Below are positions 1 through 8,676 of a DNA stretch of 64,000 nucleotides, piece by piece. The notes below the pieces were generated by a model. That model searched no databases. It was not told where the DNA came from and was given only the letters and a program-made list of their open reading frames with translations. Origin of the DNA: Geobacillus genomosp. 3 (GTDB taxonomy: Bacteria > Bacillota > Bacilli > Bacillales > Anoxybacillaceae); contig NC_022080.4 in the NCBI RefSeq assembly GCF_000445995.2, positions 3,188,001 to 3,252,000 on the forward strand, given 5' to 3'. Within the stretch, counting starts at the first letter, position 1; the number at the start of each line of letters is the position of its first letter. The position numbers and the translations under genes were made by a program.

Positions 1-420
1 GAGGACGCCTTTTCGCACGAAATTGAACGCGTCCGGCTGGAAGCCGAGGAGAACGTGGCCAAGGGCATCACGACCGTCGTTTACACAAAACGAGAGCGCC
101 TGGAACTCGGCGATGGAATGGAAGAAGAAGAACTGAAGCTGTCTGTCGCCATCTCCGCCGGCGTCACCCGCATTGTCTCGGAGTTTTCCGCAACACCGAA
201 ATATCTCATCGCCAGGGGCGGCATTACATCAAGCGATATCGGCACAAACGGACTGCACGTGAAACGCGCCACAGTAATGGGGCAAATCGCACCCGGGGTG
301 CCGGTCTGGCGGACGGGCCCGGAAAGCAAATTCCCGTCCATTCCGTACGTCATCTTTCCTGGCAATGTGGGGACGGTGGATACGTTAAGGGAAGTGGTAT
401 CCGTTCTTGAGGGATCCTGA
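1..420 (+). CDS. Four-carbon acid sugar kinase, C-terminal part (5' end outside window)
   Basis: The reading frame is open from base 1 and ends at TGA 418-420, so only the last 139 codons are present. The sequence matches the nucleotide-binding C-terminal domain of the OtnK/DUF1537 family, which phosphorylates four-carbon sugar acids such as 3-oxo-tetronate or threonate. The family-typical blocks are ARGGITSSDIG (ATP-binding loop), the VWRTGPESKFP stretch and the terminal VIFPGNVG. It is the only plus-strand gene at this edge and converges on the TRAP operon. Association with the catabolic genes to the right is inference. Substrate cannot be told because the substrate-binding N-terminal domain is outside the window. 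Confidence 0.85.
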   Translation, partial: EDAFSHEIERVRLEAEENVAKGITTVVYTKRERLELGDGMEEEELKLSVAISAGVTRIVSEFSATPKYLIARGGITSSDIGTNGLHVKRATVMGQIAPGVPVWRTGPESKFPSIPYVIFPGNVGTVDTLREVVSVLEGS

Positions 421-566
421 TAGTTATTTTATGGAAGAGAATCAACTAGAGCTGCTGTTCAATCAAACGTTTCGCTACCAAACAGGCGTTTCAATTGCAT
501 GCCTTGCTACCGCTTTGCGTATCAGCAATGGCAGCCACGAGAAATACACAACCCAATTCAAGCAAA
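421..566. other. Short convergent spacer, no supported gene
   Basis: Between the sugar kinase stop and the 3' end of the intron I see no credible gene. A 60-codon frame overlaps here, but it runs into the intron, lacks a ribosome site and matches nothing I know. Confidence 0.5.
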
Positions 567-2456
567 ATCGAGTAGGAGAGGGTGACTAACCCTCGTCCTC
601 TCACACCACCGTACGTACCGTTCGGTATACGGCGGTTCCATTAAGTCTGACGCAGAGATTCATATCGTTGATAAAGACTCTTCAGCCCTTGGCTCTCCCA
701 ATAGGAGTTGCCAAGGGCTTTATGCAAGATGGGACTAGCGGCCACTCTCCAATATTTCTTCCGAGTGTTTCCCCATTCATATGCTTTCCGCTTGGGCACT
801 CCTAAACTTTGCAGTTTTCGGACTCTGGTTCTCGGAAGTTTCCACTCTTTCCATTGGCACATGCGCAGCCTTCGTCGAATCCATCCATCTAGTTCTTTGA
901 ACACACTTGGAGTCTCTGCTAACGAGAAGTATCCACACCATCCCAGAATGTACTGGTTGAGCTGTTCGATTCGCTCGGGCATGGGAATCGGTTTCGATCG
1001 ACTCGTCATGGTGCGTATCCTTTGCTTCATGCGCCGAATACTTTCCTTTGCGATCCGGATTTTTGGCTCCTTATTTGGGGTGAAGCTAAAACCGAGGAAT
1101 TTTCTCCTCCACGGTCGATCCACTGCCGATTTGGTTTCATTGACTTTCAGCCGGAGTTTCTTTTCAATGAATGCCGTGATCGATTTCATCACCCGTTCCC
1201 CGGCCTTCTTCGTCCTTACGTAGATATTGCAGTCATCCGCATACCGTACAAATTTGTGCCCTCGTTTTTCCAATTCTTTGTCCAGCTCATCCAAGAGAAT
1301 GTTGGACAAAAGTGGACTGAGCGGCCCTCCTTGTGGAGTCCCCTCTTGTGTTTCCATGACCACCCCGTTGATCATGACCCCTGCCTGTAGATACTTCCGT
1401 ATCAACTTTAGGAGGATTTTGTCTGGAATTCGTTTCGCTAATATCCCCATCAGTTTGTCATGGTTGACTCGATCAAAGAACTTTTCCAAGTCGATATCTA
1501 CCACCCATGTATATCCTTCCTGAATATACTGCTTCGCCTTTTTCACCGCGTCGTGTCCTCTTCGACCGGGACGAAACCCGTAGCTGTGTTCCGAAAAGGA
1601 TGGGTCAAAGATCGGCGTGAGCACTTGGGCGATGGCCTGTTGGATGAACCGGTCTGTCACGGTCGGGATTCCTAGTAACCTGACTCCTCCGTTCGGTTTC
1701 GGGATTTCGACCCGTCGGACCGGGCAAGGTTCGTAGGTCCCTTCTTCCAAAGCGCGCCGTATCACGTCCCAATGTTCCACGAGGTGTCTTCGCAGGTCTT
1801 TGACGGACATTCCATCGGTTCCATGGGACCCTTTATTCTTTTCCACTTGTTTGAGTGCTCGCAGGAGATTCTCCCGTGACAGTACCTGTTTCATCCACAT
1901 TCCGATTCTTCCTCTCTACGTGAACGATCCGTTCTATTTGTGCCATCTTCTTCTCCACCCTCTTGAGGTCCCCCATGGACTTCACCATTTCCTCCCTCAA
2001 GCAGGCCCTTTCGGGTTGTCTGCTTCATCAAAGAAGATGAACGCCTAGTGGCCGTTCTCCTTCATGGTTCGGTCCTTCCCCTTCTACCTTAAGCTAGACG
2101 GGTACTATGACCTCTGCTGACTTCTGTCCGTTCAGCGTTGGATCGCTCCAACGGTTGCCAAGCGCACTTGGCTTCCCGGACAGACCTCCCCGGGTAAGAG
2201 TGCAGTCTTTCCTTCCATCTATCTGCTTCATTTACTCGGTATCACCTTCGGCAGAAAGGGCTTCGTTTTGTCGTGCAAACTCACCCAATGATACCCAGCC
2301 TCTTATGAAGTTCGTGTTCCTCAGACCGGAAGTTTGCCGCCCGCTTCCTTCAGATTCTGCGTCGCCGCAGACACCCTTGCGTTAAGCTAACTGCTACTTC
2401 TGCCTTCGCAGTTCGGGACTTTCACCCTATAGACTGCACCCATGCCGGGCGCACAC
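567..2456 (-). mobile_element. Group IIC intron (about 1.89 kb)
   Basis: Read on the minus strand, the element starts GTGTGCGCCCGGCATGGGTG, the class-C 5' end known from Oceanobacillus iheyensis and Geobacillus introns. Domain V lies at about 606-638 (ACCGCCGTATACCG, GAAC tetraloop, GGTACGTACGGTGG), followed by a domain VI hairpin and an end near CTACTCGAT at about 567. Domain IV encodes a maturase-reverse transcriptase without an endonuclease domain, as expected for class C. It sits immediately after a Rho-independent terminator stem, the usual class-C target. The 5' boundary is firm to a base or two; the 3' boundary is placed by similarity and could shift 1-3 bases along the T-run. Confidence 0.92.
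641..1900 (-). CDS. ltrA: Group II intron reverse transcriptase/maturase
   Basis: This 419-residue protein has the complete RT fold of group IIC intron proteins: RT-2 region IPKPNGGVRLLGIPTVTDR, palm motif DLEKFFDRVNHD, EGTPQGGPLSPLLSNILLD, catalytic YADD within RYADDCNIY, and thumb region DRPWRRKFLGFSFTP. The maturase X domain follows (GWCGYFSLAETPSVFKELDG) with a basic C-terminus ending SLYQRYESLRQ. No HNH endonuclease domain is present, matching retrotransposition into terminator hairpins rather than homing. It is close in kind to the thermostable GsI-IIC enzyme of Geobacillus. ATG 1900 follows a GAGGAAGA ribosome site. It appears intact, so the intron may still be mobile. Confidence 0.95.
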   Translation of the reverse strand: MWMKQVLSRENLLRALKQVEKNKGSHGTDGMSVKDLRRHLVEHWDVIRRALEEGTYEPCPVRRVEIPKPNGGVRLLGIPTVTDRFIQQAIAQVLTPIFDPSFSEHSYGFRPGRRGHDAVKKAKQYIQEGYTWVVDIDLEKFFDRVNHDKLMGILAKRIPDKILLKLIRKYLQAGVMINGVVMETQEGTPQGGPLSPLLSNILLDELDKELEKRGHKFVRYADDCNIYVRTKKAGERVMKSITAFIEKKLRLKVNETKSAVDRPWRRKFLGFSFTPNKEPKIRIAKESIRRMKQRIRTMTSRSKPIPMPERIEQLNQYILGWCGYFSLAETPSVFKELDGWIRRRLRMCQWKEWKLPRTRVRKLQSLGVPKRKAYEWGNTRKKYWRVAASPILHKALGNSYWESQGLKSLYQRYESLRQT

Positions 2457-2487
2457 AAAAGAAGCCGGCATCGCTTCAGCCGGCTTC
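2457..2487 (-). terminator. dctM terminator split by the intron
   Basis: On the minus strand the stem is GAAGCCGGC / GCCGGCTTC with loop TGAAGCGAT, followed by TTTT and then directly by the intron 5' end. The T-run seems to resume as TTTG after the intron 3' end near base 566. The intron has therefore entered the U-tract of the TRAP-operon terminator. Confidence 0.85.
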
Positions 2488-2539
2488 CAACTTTATCAAC
2501 GCGCGAAACTTCGCTTTCTCCATTCGCCTTGCCTTAGGT

Positions 2540-3820
2540 TTAATGGGTAAACCACTCAATCGGAACAGTGACCAATGACGGGAAAACGATCAGCAAAATC
2601 AACACAACCACTTGGACGAGCAAAAATGGCCAAACTCCTTTCATAATGTCGTCCATGGAAATCTTCCCGATCCCGCAAGCTACATTGAGTACGGTTCCTA
2701 CCGGAGGCGTGAGAAGGCCAATGGCGTTGTTTAAAATAAACAGGATCCCAAAATATACCGGGTCAATGCCCGCTTTTTCAACAATCGGCATCAAAACAGG
2801 TGTTAGCACAAGAATCGTTGGAGTTAAATCCATCGCAGTGCCGACAATGAGAACTAACAGGTTAATCATTAACAACAAAAGCAACGGATCGTCCATCAGC
2901 GGCGCTACAACCTCTGTAATCGAAGAAGGAATATTGGCGACCGTAATCATCCACGAAGCAACCATAGATGCGGCAATAAGAAACATCACGACACTCGTTG
3001 TTTTCGAAGCGGCCACAAGCGCATCGTACAAATCCTTCAGCCGAATTTGGCGGTAAATCACAGTGCCTACAAACCAGGCATAAAAAACGGCAACAGCAGC
3101 TGCTTCAGTCGCTGTAAAAATTCCCCCTTTCATTCCGCCTAAAATAATTACCGGCAGCAATAGCCCCCAAAATGCGTGCTTCGTCGCCTGTATCATTTCT
3201 TTCGCTGATTTTCTCGGGTAAACCGCAGACTGTTCCTTTCTCGATACATACCACCAAACAATGGCCAACCCGAACGCCATCATCAAGCCAGGCACAATCC
3301 CGCCTATAAATAGCTTTGTGATCGATACACCGCTCGCTACCCCAAAGATAATAAACGGGATACTCGGGGGAATAATAGGCGCAATGATTCCTCCAGCTGC
3401 CACTAATCCGGCTGACCGTCTCGGGTTGTAGCCTGCCTGGGTCATCATTGGGATCAGAATGGCCCCGACTGCAGCTGTGTCCGCCACCGCCGAACCCGAT
3501 AAACAAGCAAATAACACAGCTGTCATAATAGCCACATACCCTAACCCGCCGCGGACATGGCCAACAATGGAAATCGCAAAATCGATAATTCTTTTCGAAA
3601 TGCCGCCCGCATTCATTAACTCTCCGGCGAGGATAAAAAACGGGATCGCCATGAGACTGACGCTATCGGCCCCATTCACTAGCGTTTGAGCAACGATTTG
3701 GCTGTCCAGCATACCGAGATACAGCATCAGGCATACAGCGCTAATCATAAGGGCAAAGGCGATCGGGATCCCTAATGCCATCGCCCCTAACAGCGATCCA
3801 ACAAAGATAGTAATCGTCAT
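2540..3820 (-). CDS. dctM: TRAP transporter large permease
   Basis: This 426-residue, highly hydrophobic protein has about 12 membrane segments and is the sodium-coupled translocation subunit of a tripartite TRAP transporter. Family blocks are MAIPFFILAGELMNAGGIS near residue 57, LFACLSGSAVADTAAVGAILIP (residues about 103-124) and the GLLTPPVGTVLNV block near the C-terminus. The start ATG follows GAGGTGAGG, and the gene begins 11 bases after the dctQ stop, so the two are co-translated. With dctQ and dctP it should import an organic acid or sugar acid. The substrate is unknown; the neighbouring SDR and sugar-acid kinase suggest a sugar acid or polyol-derived compound. Confidence 0.95.
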   Translation of the reverse strand: MTITIFVGSLLGAMALGIPIAFALMISAVCLMLYLGMLDSQIVAQTLVNGADSVSLMAIPFFILAGELMNAGGISKRIIDFAISIVGHVRGGLGYVAIMTAVLFACLSGSAVADTAAVGAILIPMMTQAGYNPRRSAGLVAAGGIIAPIIPPSIPFIIFGVASGVSITKLFIGGIVPGLMMAFGLAIVWWYVSRKEQSAVYPRKSAKEMIQATKHAFWGLLLPVIILGGMKGGIFTATEAAAVAVFYAWFVGTVIYRQIRLKDLYDALVAASKTTSVVMFLIAASMVASWMITVANIPSSITEVVAPLMDDPLLLLLMINLLVLIVGTAMDLTPTILVLTPVLMPIVEKAGIDPVYFGILFILNNAIGLLTPPVGTVLNVACGIGKISMDDIMKGVWPFLLVQVVVLILLIVFPSLVTVPIEWFTH

Positions 3821-3831
3821 ATAACCTCACC

Positions 3832-4377
3832 TCACTTTACGATGGTTTTCTCTCTTAATACATAAGGCACTTCTTCTTCTGTCTCCTTCATGACTGTCAG
3901 TACATCAATCGTTTTTTCGTAAAAAAACACTTTGTACAAATTAAACAAAAGAATCACCGCAAACGATAAACTAGTGATAATGCCGACACCATAGACCAAA
4001 GCAAGCGGAAGCCCGGTAGCCGCTGCTTTTGTGTCTGTATTAAGCAAAGTGGTTTTTACGCTTCCATCAAACAGTAACCAAAGGAGATAAAAGATAAGTA
4101 GATTTCCGATTACATACACCAACTTTTTGGCCTGGCGGGGAAGACGTTTAATGAGCGTATCCACCCCTAAATGGCGATTCTCTTTCAATGCACCAATGGC
4201 TCCTAAAAACGTTAGCCAAATAAATAAGAACCTTGACATTTCCTCTGACCACGTAATCCCTGAATTAAACACGTAACGGAGCACAACATTGGTAAACACA
4301 AAAATGAACATAACGGCTAAAAATAAAGCCATTGTGATATTTAATAGGCGATCAAAAAACCGGGACACCTTCCCCAT
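3832..4377 (-). CDS. dctQ: TRAP transporter small permease
   Basis: This 181-residue protein has four predicted membrane segments, with the DctQ signature FTNVVLRYVFNSGITWSEEM followed by SRFLFIWLTFLGA near residues 28-60. DctQ is the membrane partner that supports DctM and docks the binding protein. The terminal 30 residues are charged and cytoplasmic. It lies between dctP and dctM, 136 bases after the dctP stop, with a GC hairpin in that gap that may give less permease than binding protein. Family length is normal and no defects are seen. Confidence 0.93.
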   Translation of the reverse strand: MGKVSRFFDRLLNITMALFLAVMFIFVFTNVVLRYVFNSGITWSEEMSRFLFIWLTFLGAIGALKENRHLGVDTLIKRLPRQAKKLVYVIGNLLIFYLLWLLFDGSVKTTLLNTDTKAAATGLPLALVYGVGIITSLSFAVILLFNLYKVFFYEKTIDVLTVMKETEEEVPYVLREKTIVK

Positions 4378-4472
4378 CCTGATCCTCCCACCTTTCTCAA
4401 ATGCACGTTGATCAACCCTCTTCTTTTAGGGGGGAATCCGTTCCGATGCAGCAGATATGAAAGATTTAGAAA

Positions 4473-4488
4473 GGGGGCTTATCCCCCC
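4473..4488 (-). terminator. Intercistronic hairpin between dctP and dctQ
   Basis: On the minus strand GGGGG-GATAAG-CCCCC is followed by TTTCT. The stem is short, so it is more likely a partial terminator or 3' stabilising hairpin for dctP than a full stop. Confidence 0.4.
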
Positions 4489-4513
4489 TATCTACAGGCA
4501 ACACGGGTATGCG

Positions 4514-5557
4514 TTACTTTGTCTCTTTTATCGCTTCAAACAACTGATCCATGAGTTCTTTTCCATAAACCTTTTCAAACTCTTTGTATACTGGCTGAAC
4601 GGCATTCTTAAATGCTTGTTGGTCTACTTCGTTAATTTTCATTCCTTGTTTTTCCAATTCTTGTCTAAGTTTTTGCTCATCTGCTTTTACCGCTTCACGA
4701 TGGAACTGCCCTGCTTCTTTTGCACTTTCCTCAATAATTTTTTGTTGCTCTGGAGAAAGCGTTTTCCAGAATTTTTCACTAATCGCCAACGGAAGCGGGC
4801 TATATTGATGGCCTGTCAGCGATAAGAACTTTTGCACTTCGTATAGTTTGCTATTGTAAATGTTGGTCAGCGGATTCTCTTGCCCATCAACAATATGCTG
4901 TTCTAATGCTTGGAACAACTCGCCAAAAGCCATCGGCGTCGGATTGGCTCCTAGCGTTTTGAATATGCTTACTGACACAGGGATTTCAGGCATTCTGATT
5001 TTCAACCCTTTTAAGTCATCCGGGGTTTGAATCGGTTTGACGTTGTTCGTCACATGCCGAAATCCGTTTTCCCAATAAGCCAAAATATGGATATTCTTGT
5101 CGATTAAAGGTTTCGCCAAATCTTGTCCAAATGGACCATCAAGAACTTTCCAAGCTTGCTCGAAACTATCGAAGAGATAAGGCAACTCGACAATTCCGAT
5201 TGGTTGGTAAAGGCTCGAGTAAATCCCTGTACCGACCGCTGTCATTTGCAATGTATTCGATTGAACCGCCTGGAGCATCGCCGGTTCACTGCCTAACTGT
5301 TCGCCCGGAAACACTTGAACCTCAATTTGGCCTTTCGATTTTTCTTCTACAAGTTCTTTAAATTTCAACGCCGCTTGATGTCTAGGGTTCGTTTCCGCCG
5401 CACCGTGGCCGAATTTGATCACAATCTTTTTGCTGCTAGCTTGGCCGCTCTTTTGTTCGGATGATTGCTGAGAACTCGAAGAAGAACAGCCAGCGAGAAA
5501 GATGGCACTTAACATGAACAACGCCAATAAGATGGAAGCCACTCGTTTGATTGACAC
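4514..5557 (-). CDS. dctP: TRAP transporter substrate-binding lipoprotein
   Basis: This 347-residue extracytoplasmic binding protein begins with a lipoprotein signal (hydrophobic LLALFMLSAIFLAGC, lipobox LAGC) and a Ser/Gln-rich linker. The mature part follows the DctP fold: FGHGAAETNPRHQAALKFKE, PGEQLGSEPAMLQAVQSNTL and GLKIRMPEIPVSVSIFKTLG, the last containing the conserved arginine that binds the ligand carboxylate. GTG 5557 is the start, preceded by AGGGGGA. It lies 34 bases downstream of the SDR gene, so the order is sdr-dctP-dctQ-dctM. A carboxylate-bearing ligand is expected from the family; its identity is not visible. Confidence 0.94.
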   Translation of the reverse strand: MSIKRVASILLALFMLSAIFLAGCSSSSSQQSSEQKSGQASSKKIVIKFGHGAAETNPRHQAALKFKELVEEKSKGQIEVQVFPGEQLGSEPAMLQAVQSNTLQMTAVGTGIYSSLYQPIGIVELPYLFDSFEQAWKVLDGPFGQDLAKPLIDKNIHILAYWENGFRHVTNNVKPIQTPDDLKGLKIRMPEIPVSVSIFKTLGANPTPMAFGELFQALEQHIVDGQENPLTNIYNSKLYEVQKFLSLTGHQYSPLPLAISEKFWKTLSPEQQKIIEESAKEAGQFHREAVKADEQKLRQELEKQGMKINEVDQQAFKNAVQPVYKEFEKVYGKELMDQLFEAIKETK

Positions 5558-5591
5558 GATATAATCCCCCTATCCCTTTTCATTTGAATCG

Positions 5592-6350
5592 TTAATCAAT
5601 ATGCATGCCGCCGTTAATATCAATTTCTTCGCCGGTAATATAGCCCGCCTGTTCGGAAGCCAAGAAGGCAATCGTGTAGGCAACATCTGTTACAGTGCCT
5701 ATTCTTCCGACAGGAACCCCTTTAATAATCTCCTTTTTCACTTCTTCCGTTAGCATCCCACCGGTAATGTCCGTGCCGATGAGGCCGGGAGCTACGGCGT
5801 TGCAAGTGATGCCAAAGGGCGCCATTTCCCGTGCGACAGCTTTTGTAAAACCAGCGACAGCTGCCTTGGCTGCGGAATAATGCGACCCGCCAAACACCCC
5901 TCCACCCCGCTTTCCGGAAACAGAACCAAGGTTAACGATCCGTCCATAATGTTGCCGTTTCATGTGCGGTAGCACTTCTTGAGTTAAATAATAGATGCTT
6001 TTGACATTCACTCGAAAAATGAGATCCCATTCTTCTTCCGGAATTTCAAGAACCCTTGTCGGACGTGTAATCCCGGCGTTATTCACGAGAATATCGATCT
6101 TGCCGAATTTGCCGACAATCTCTTGCACCACGCTCGAAACCTGCGCCCGGTTCGTGACATCCAACTGCACGGGGGATGCTTTCCCATTTTGTGCGTTAAT
6201 TTCTTCAGCCGCTTCCTTCACCCCCTCAAAGTCAATGTCAGCTAATATAACGGTCGCTCCCCTATACGCCAGCTGTTTAGCAGTTTCCCTTCCGATTCCT
6301 CTTTTTGATCCAGCTCCTGTAATGAAGGCTACCCTATCTTGAAAGTTCAC
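5592..6350 (-). CDS. SDR-family NAD(P)-dependent dehydrogenase
   Basis: This 252-residue classical short-chain dehydrogenase/reductase resembles FabG-type sugar or polyol dehydrogenases. Visible are the cofactor loop GAGSKRGIGRETA, NNAG at residues about 89-92, catalytic Ser in NLGSVSGKRGGG, and YSAAK with the catalytic Tyr and Lys. The C-terminus is YITGEEIDINGGMH. A GTG start follows GGAGAAGG. It is the first recognised gene of the operon leading into dctPQM, so it probably oxidises the imported substrate or an early intermediate. It is a clear paralogue of the SDR at 11572-12330, sharing the unusual KRGGG-(V/I)-FGG insertion before the active-site Tyr. Confidence 0.88.
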   Translation of the reverse strand: MNFQDRVAFITGAGSKRGIGRETAKQLAYRGATVILADIDFEGVKEAAEEINAQNGKASPVQLDVTNRAQVSSVVQEIVGKFGKIDILVNNAGITRPTRVLEIPEEEWDLIFRVNVKSIYYLTQEVLPHMKRQHYGRIVNLGSVSGKRGGGVFGGSHYSAAKAAVAGFTKAVAREMAPFGITCNAVAPGLIGTDITGGMLTEEVKKEIIKGVPVGRIGTVTDVAYTIAFLASEQAGYITGEEIDINGGMHID

Positions 6351-6479
6351 TGTTCAACCTTCTCCTTTCGTTCAAACGATGATCTGCTCTAGAACACATA
6401 GATGAAGAAACGCCGACGTAACCGCCATTGTCCATCTTGGAAATGACAGGAGAACAACCATCTGCCGTTCCTCACTCAC

Positions 6480-6493
6480 TGTAAGCGGTTACT
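6480..6493. promoter_or_regulatory. Putative CcpA (cre) site
   Basis: TGTAAGCGGTTACT fits the Bacillus cre consensus TGWNANCGNTNWCA except at the last base. It lies about 130 bases upstream of the SDR start and downstream of the likely promoter, a position typical of CcpA roadblock repression. Confidence 0.6.
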
Positions 6494-6907
6494 TTTTTTG
6501 CGGCCATGCTCACCTGTCTGTAGAATCTGCGACATGACTATCCCTGTTTTCCACCTTGGCCTTTTGCCTAGATTTTCACTCCGAGACTACACCACCTACC
6601 CTTTTGCTATATTTTTAATAACGCTTTCCTGTTTGCCGAGGAATGCCTGCCATGGAACAAGTCCAACACCTTCAACTGCATAATGGAAAGCGATAGAATC
6701 CCATCGCAATACAAGCATGCGTTCCATTGGGGTTCGCCTTTCAGTCCGAAACGAATGAAGATCCCCTTTCCCGTTTGCCGAAACGACAAACGAAAGCGCT
6801 GCCAACAATAAGGTAAGCATTCCACCCTTCAATACGGAAAACCCGGCATCAACCATCTCTTGTTCATCCGCCCCCCCTGTTTGAACATCCAATACCACCA
6901 CCCCTTT

Positions 6908-6919
6908 TTAAACGTTTAA
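6908..6919. promoter_or_regulatory. LacI-family operator, copy 1
   Basis: TTAAACGTTTAA is a perfect 12-base palindrome with the central CG step typical of LacI-family operators. It lies just downstream of a good minus-strand promoter, where a bound repressor would block initiation. A near-identical palindrome is at 7218-7230. Confidence 0.65.
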
Positions 6920-6932
6920 CCAATTTAATCAA

Positions 6933-6962
6933 ATTATTAACCAAAATAAGCAAACCTGTCAA
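6933..6962 (-). promoter_or_regulatory. SigA-type promoter of the SDR-TRAP operon
   Basis: On the minus strand TTGACA (6962-6957), an 18-base spacer and AATAAT (6938-6933) form a near-consensus promoter. It is followed by the operator palindrome. Confidence 0.6.
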
Positions 6963-7217
6963 CAATTTTTTAGATAATTCAATCTATTATACACAAATCT
7001 TAGACGAAGATAGAGCATATCATCCGAATCGAAAAAACTATGAGATATGACGCCCCCTTAGAACCCCAAAACAAGTCCCGTTGGCCGCAACCCATTCCAT
7101 TGGAAATGTACCTATAGACTCGAAGGATGAGTGCAACAGCTTCAACAAACAACAAAATATCTCTCATTGAATGACTCTGCTTTTTATATTAATATTTTGT
7201 TAGAACCTCTTAAAAAG

Positions 7218-7230
7218 TAAAACGTTTAAA
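7218..7230. promoter_or_regulatory. LacI-family operator, copy 2
   Basis: TAAAACGTTTAAA matches operator copy 1 at 11 of 12 core positions. It lies 254 bases upstream of the regulator start, suggesting autoregulation or looping with copy 1. Confidence 0.55.
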
Positions 7231-7483
7231 AAAACATAACAAACATAACTGTGTAAAGATAAACTCATGATGTTGTAGAATTAATCATAGCTAGAAGTGT
7301 TTCATCGAGTTCCGACAACTAAAAATGCCCGTGACACCTTTGACGCTCCAAACGAAAGCGTTTCCCGCTACCGTTGCTTTATTGGTGATGGCTTTTGCAG
7401 AAAATGAGCACGGGTGAATTTCACTCTCCCCTAAGGAACACATGGCCCATAAACGGGGAATTGCCTAGAAAGGAATGAAAACA

Positions 7484-8482
7484 ATGAAAATCACGATGAA
7501 AGATATCGCCAAGGAAGCTGGCGTATCCGTTGCCACTGTCTCGCACGTGATCAATGGAACAAAGCGCATATCAGAAGAAAAAGAAAAGCGCATTTGGGAA
7601 ACGATCAAAAAGTATAATTACGTACCCGATGCAAGAGCAAAGCAGTTGCGCCTCCAAAAGACGAAAACAGCCGCGCTCGTTGTATCAAGCTTGCCTGATT
7701 CATATGTCACAGGGTTTGTGAATGCTGTAGGAATGCGAGCCCGGGAATTAGGATATCACCTACTGTTTGTCAATACGAATGAAAACTTAGAGCATGAAAA
7801 AGAAACCATTCATTTATTAAGTTCGCACATGGTGGATGGGATTATTTTATCCCCTTCCCAAAGTGACATCAGTTATTTGCAAACATATATTGATCAACAT
7901 TTGCCCATCGTTCTTGTGAATCGGTATGACCCGAAGATCACAAACATCCCGCGAGTAGTGGCCGATGATTTTCAAGCTGGTTATGATGCTACGATCCATT
8001 TGCTTCAACACGGCCATAAACATATTGGCGTCATCTATGGCGTTCCGAACGTTTCAACAACAAATCAACGCATTGAAGGGTATAAAACCGCCCTCCAAGA
8101 ACATGGGGTGCCATTCAACGAACATTATTTAGAAATGGGCTATGCGACGGTTGAAGGGGGGTATAACGCCGTCAAAACGCTTTTAAACCGCCACCAAGAA
8201 ATCACTGCCCTATTTGTTTTGAATGATGCCATGACCATTGGCGCCCTAAAGGGCATTCATAGCCTGCTTTTAAAATGCCCTGACGATATAGCCCTTATTG
8301 GATTCGGCGATTTTGAGGCGGCGAGCGTGACGGATCCCCCGATCACCAATATTTATTTGCCGCCTGATACGATTGGAAGAACCGCGTTCGATATACTGAT
8401 CAACCGAATCAATAATCCGAACTACTGTAAAAGCGTTTCCTTGCCTACATCGCTTATTATCCGAAAGTCGTGTGGTTGCTAA
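7484..8482 (+). CDS. LacI-family transcriptional regulator
   Basis: The product has 332 residues. The N-terminal helix-turn-helix and hinge are clear (MKDIAKEAGVSVATVSHVIN, then KRISEEKEKRIWETIKKYNY). A periplasmic-binding-protein-like ligand domain follows, with DGIILSPS, VVADDFQAGYDAT and IALIGFGDFE. ATG 7484 is preferred over ATG 7475 because AAGGA lies 9 bases before the former and abuts the latter. It is divergent from the SDR-dctPQM operon with matching palindromes between them, so it most likely represses that operon and itself. The inducer is unknown. The C-terminus ends in a Cys-Gly-Cys. Family length is normal. Confidence 0.92.
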   Translation: MKITMKDIAKEAGVSVATVSHVINGTKRISEEKEKRIWETIKKYNYVPDARAKQLRLQKTKTAALVVSSLPDSYVTGFVNAVGMRARELGYHLLFVNTNENLEHEKETIHLLSSHMVDGIILSPSQSDISYLQTYIDQHLPIVLVNRYDPKITNIPRVVADDFQAGYDATIHLLQHGHKHIGVIYGVPNVSTTNQRIEGYKTALQEHGVPFNEHYLEMGYATVEGGYNAVKTLLNRHQEITALFVLNDAMTIGALKGIHSLLLKCPDDIALIGFGDFEAASVTDPPITNIYLPPDTIGRTAFDILINRINNPNYCKSVSLPTSLIIRKSCGC

Positions 8483-8534
8483 CAAAAACTTGACGTCCAG
8501 TCGAAATTCCCCCTTCGTTCCATATCCTTGTCAG

Positions 8535-8579
8535 CTGCCGAAAGAGGTAAGCATTTTTCATCCGGCCTCTTTCGAGCAG
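8535..8579. terminator. Long hairpin between convergent lacI-type gene and SR1P-like gene
   Basis: CTGCCGAAAGAGG pairs with CCTCTTTCGAGCAG (one bulge) around an 18-base loop. It could terminate either convergent gene, but neither side has a long T-run, so this is tentative. Confidence 0.4.
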
Positions 8580-8676
8580 CGTTTGTTCAGTTTTCAAGAT
8601 GGACGGAGTTCATCACCTATCCGGAATGAGGCCCTCCATCCGCTTGCTACGATAGAAGCGGGGGAGAAGGTCAAAT

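Larger units (their letters stand above)
6351..7474. other. Divergent control region between the SDR-TRAP operon and the LacI regulator
   Basis: This 1.1-kb stretch holds the operon promoter, two near-identical operator palindromes and a cre-like site, listed separately. A 101-codon minus-strand frame (6596-6901) begins just after the operator but resembles no family I know, and a second overlapping frame competes with it, so I do not call it a gene. The stretch may be a long leader or a decayed gene. Confidence 0.5.

Noticed and set aside
407..589. 60-codon plus-strand frame after the sugar kinase
   Set aside because: It overlaps the kinase end, has no ribosome site and runs into the group II intron.
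6596..6901. 101-codon minus-strand frame right after the LacI-type operator
   Set aside because: Position is suggestive, but no family is recognised, a second frame competes, and the cysteine/arginine-rich alternative looks random; kept only as part of the control region.
7353..7366. CGAAAGCGTTTCCC as a second cre site before the LacI-type gene
   Set aside because: Core matches but both outer positions fail the consensus; not strong enough to list.
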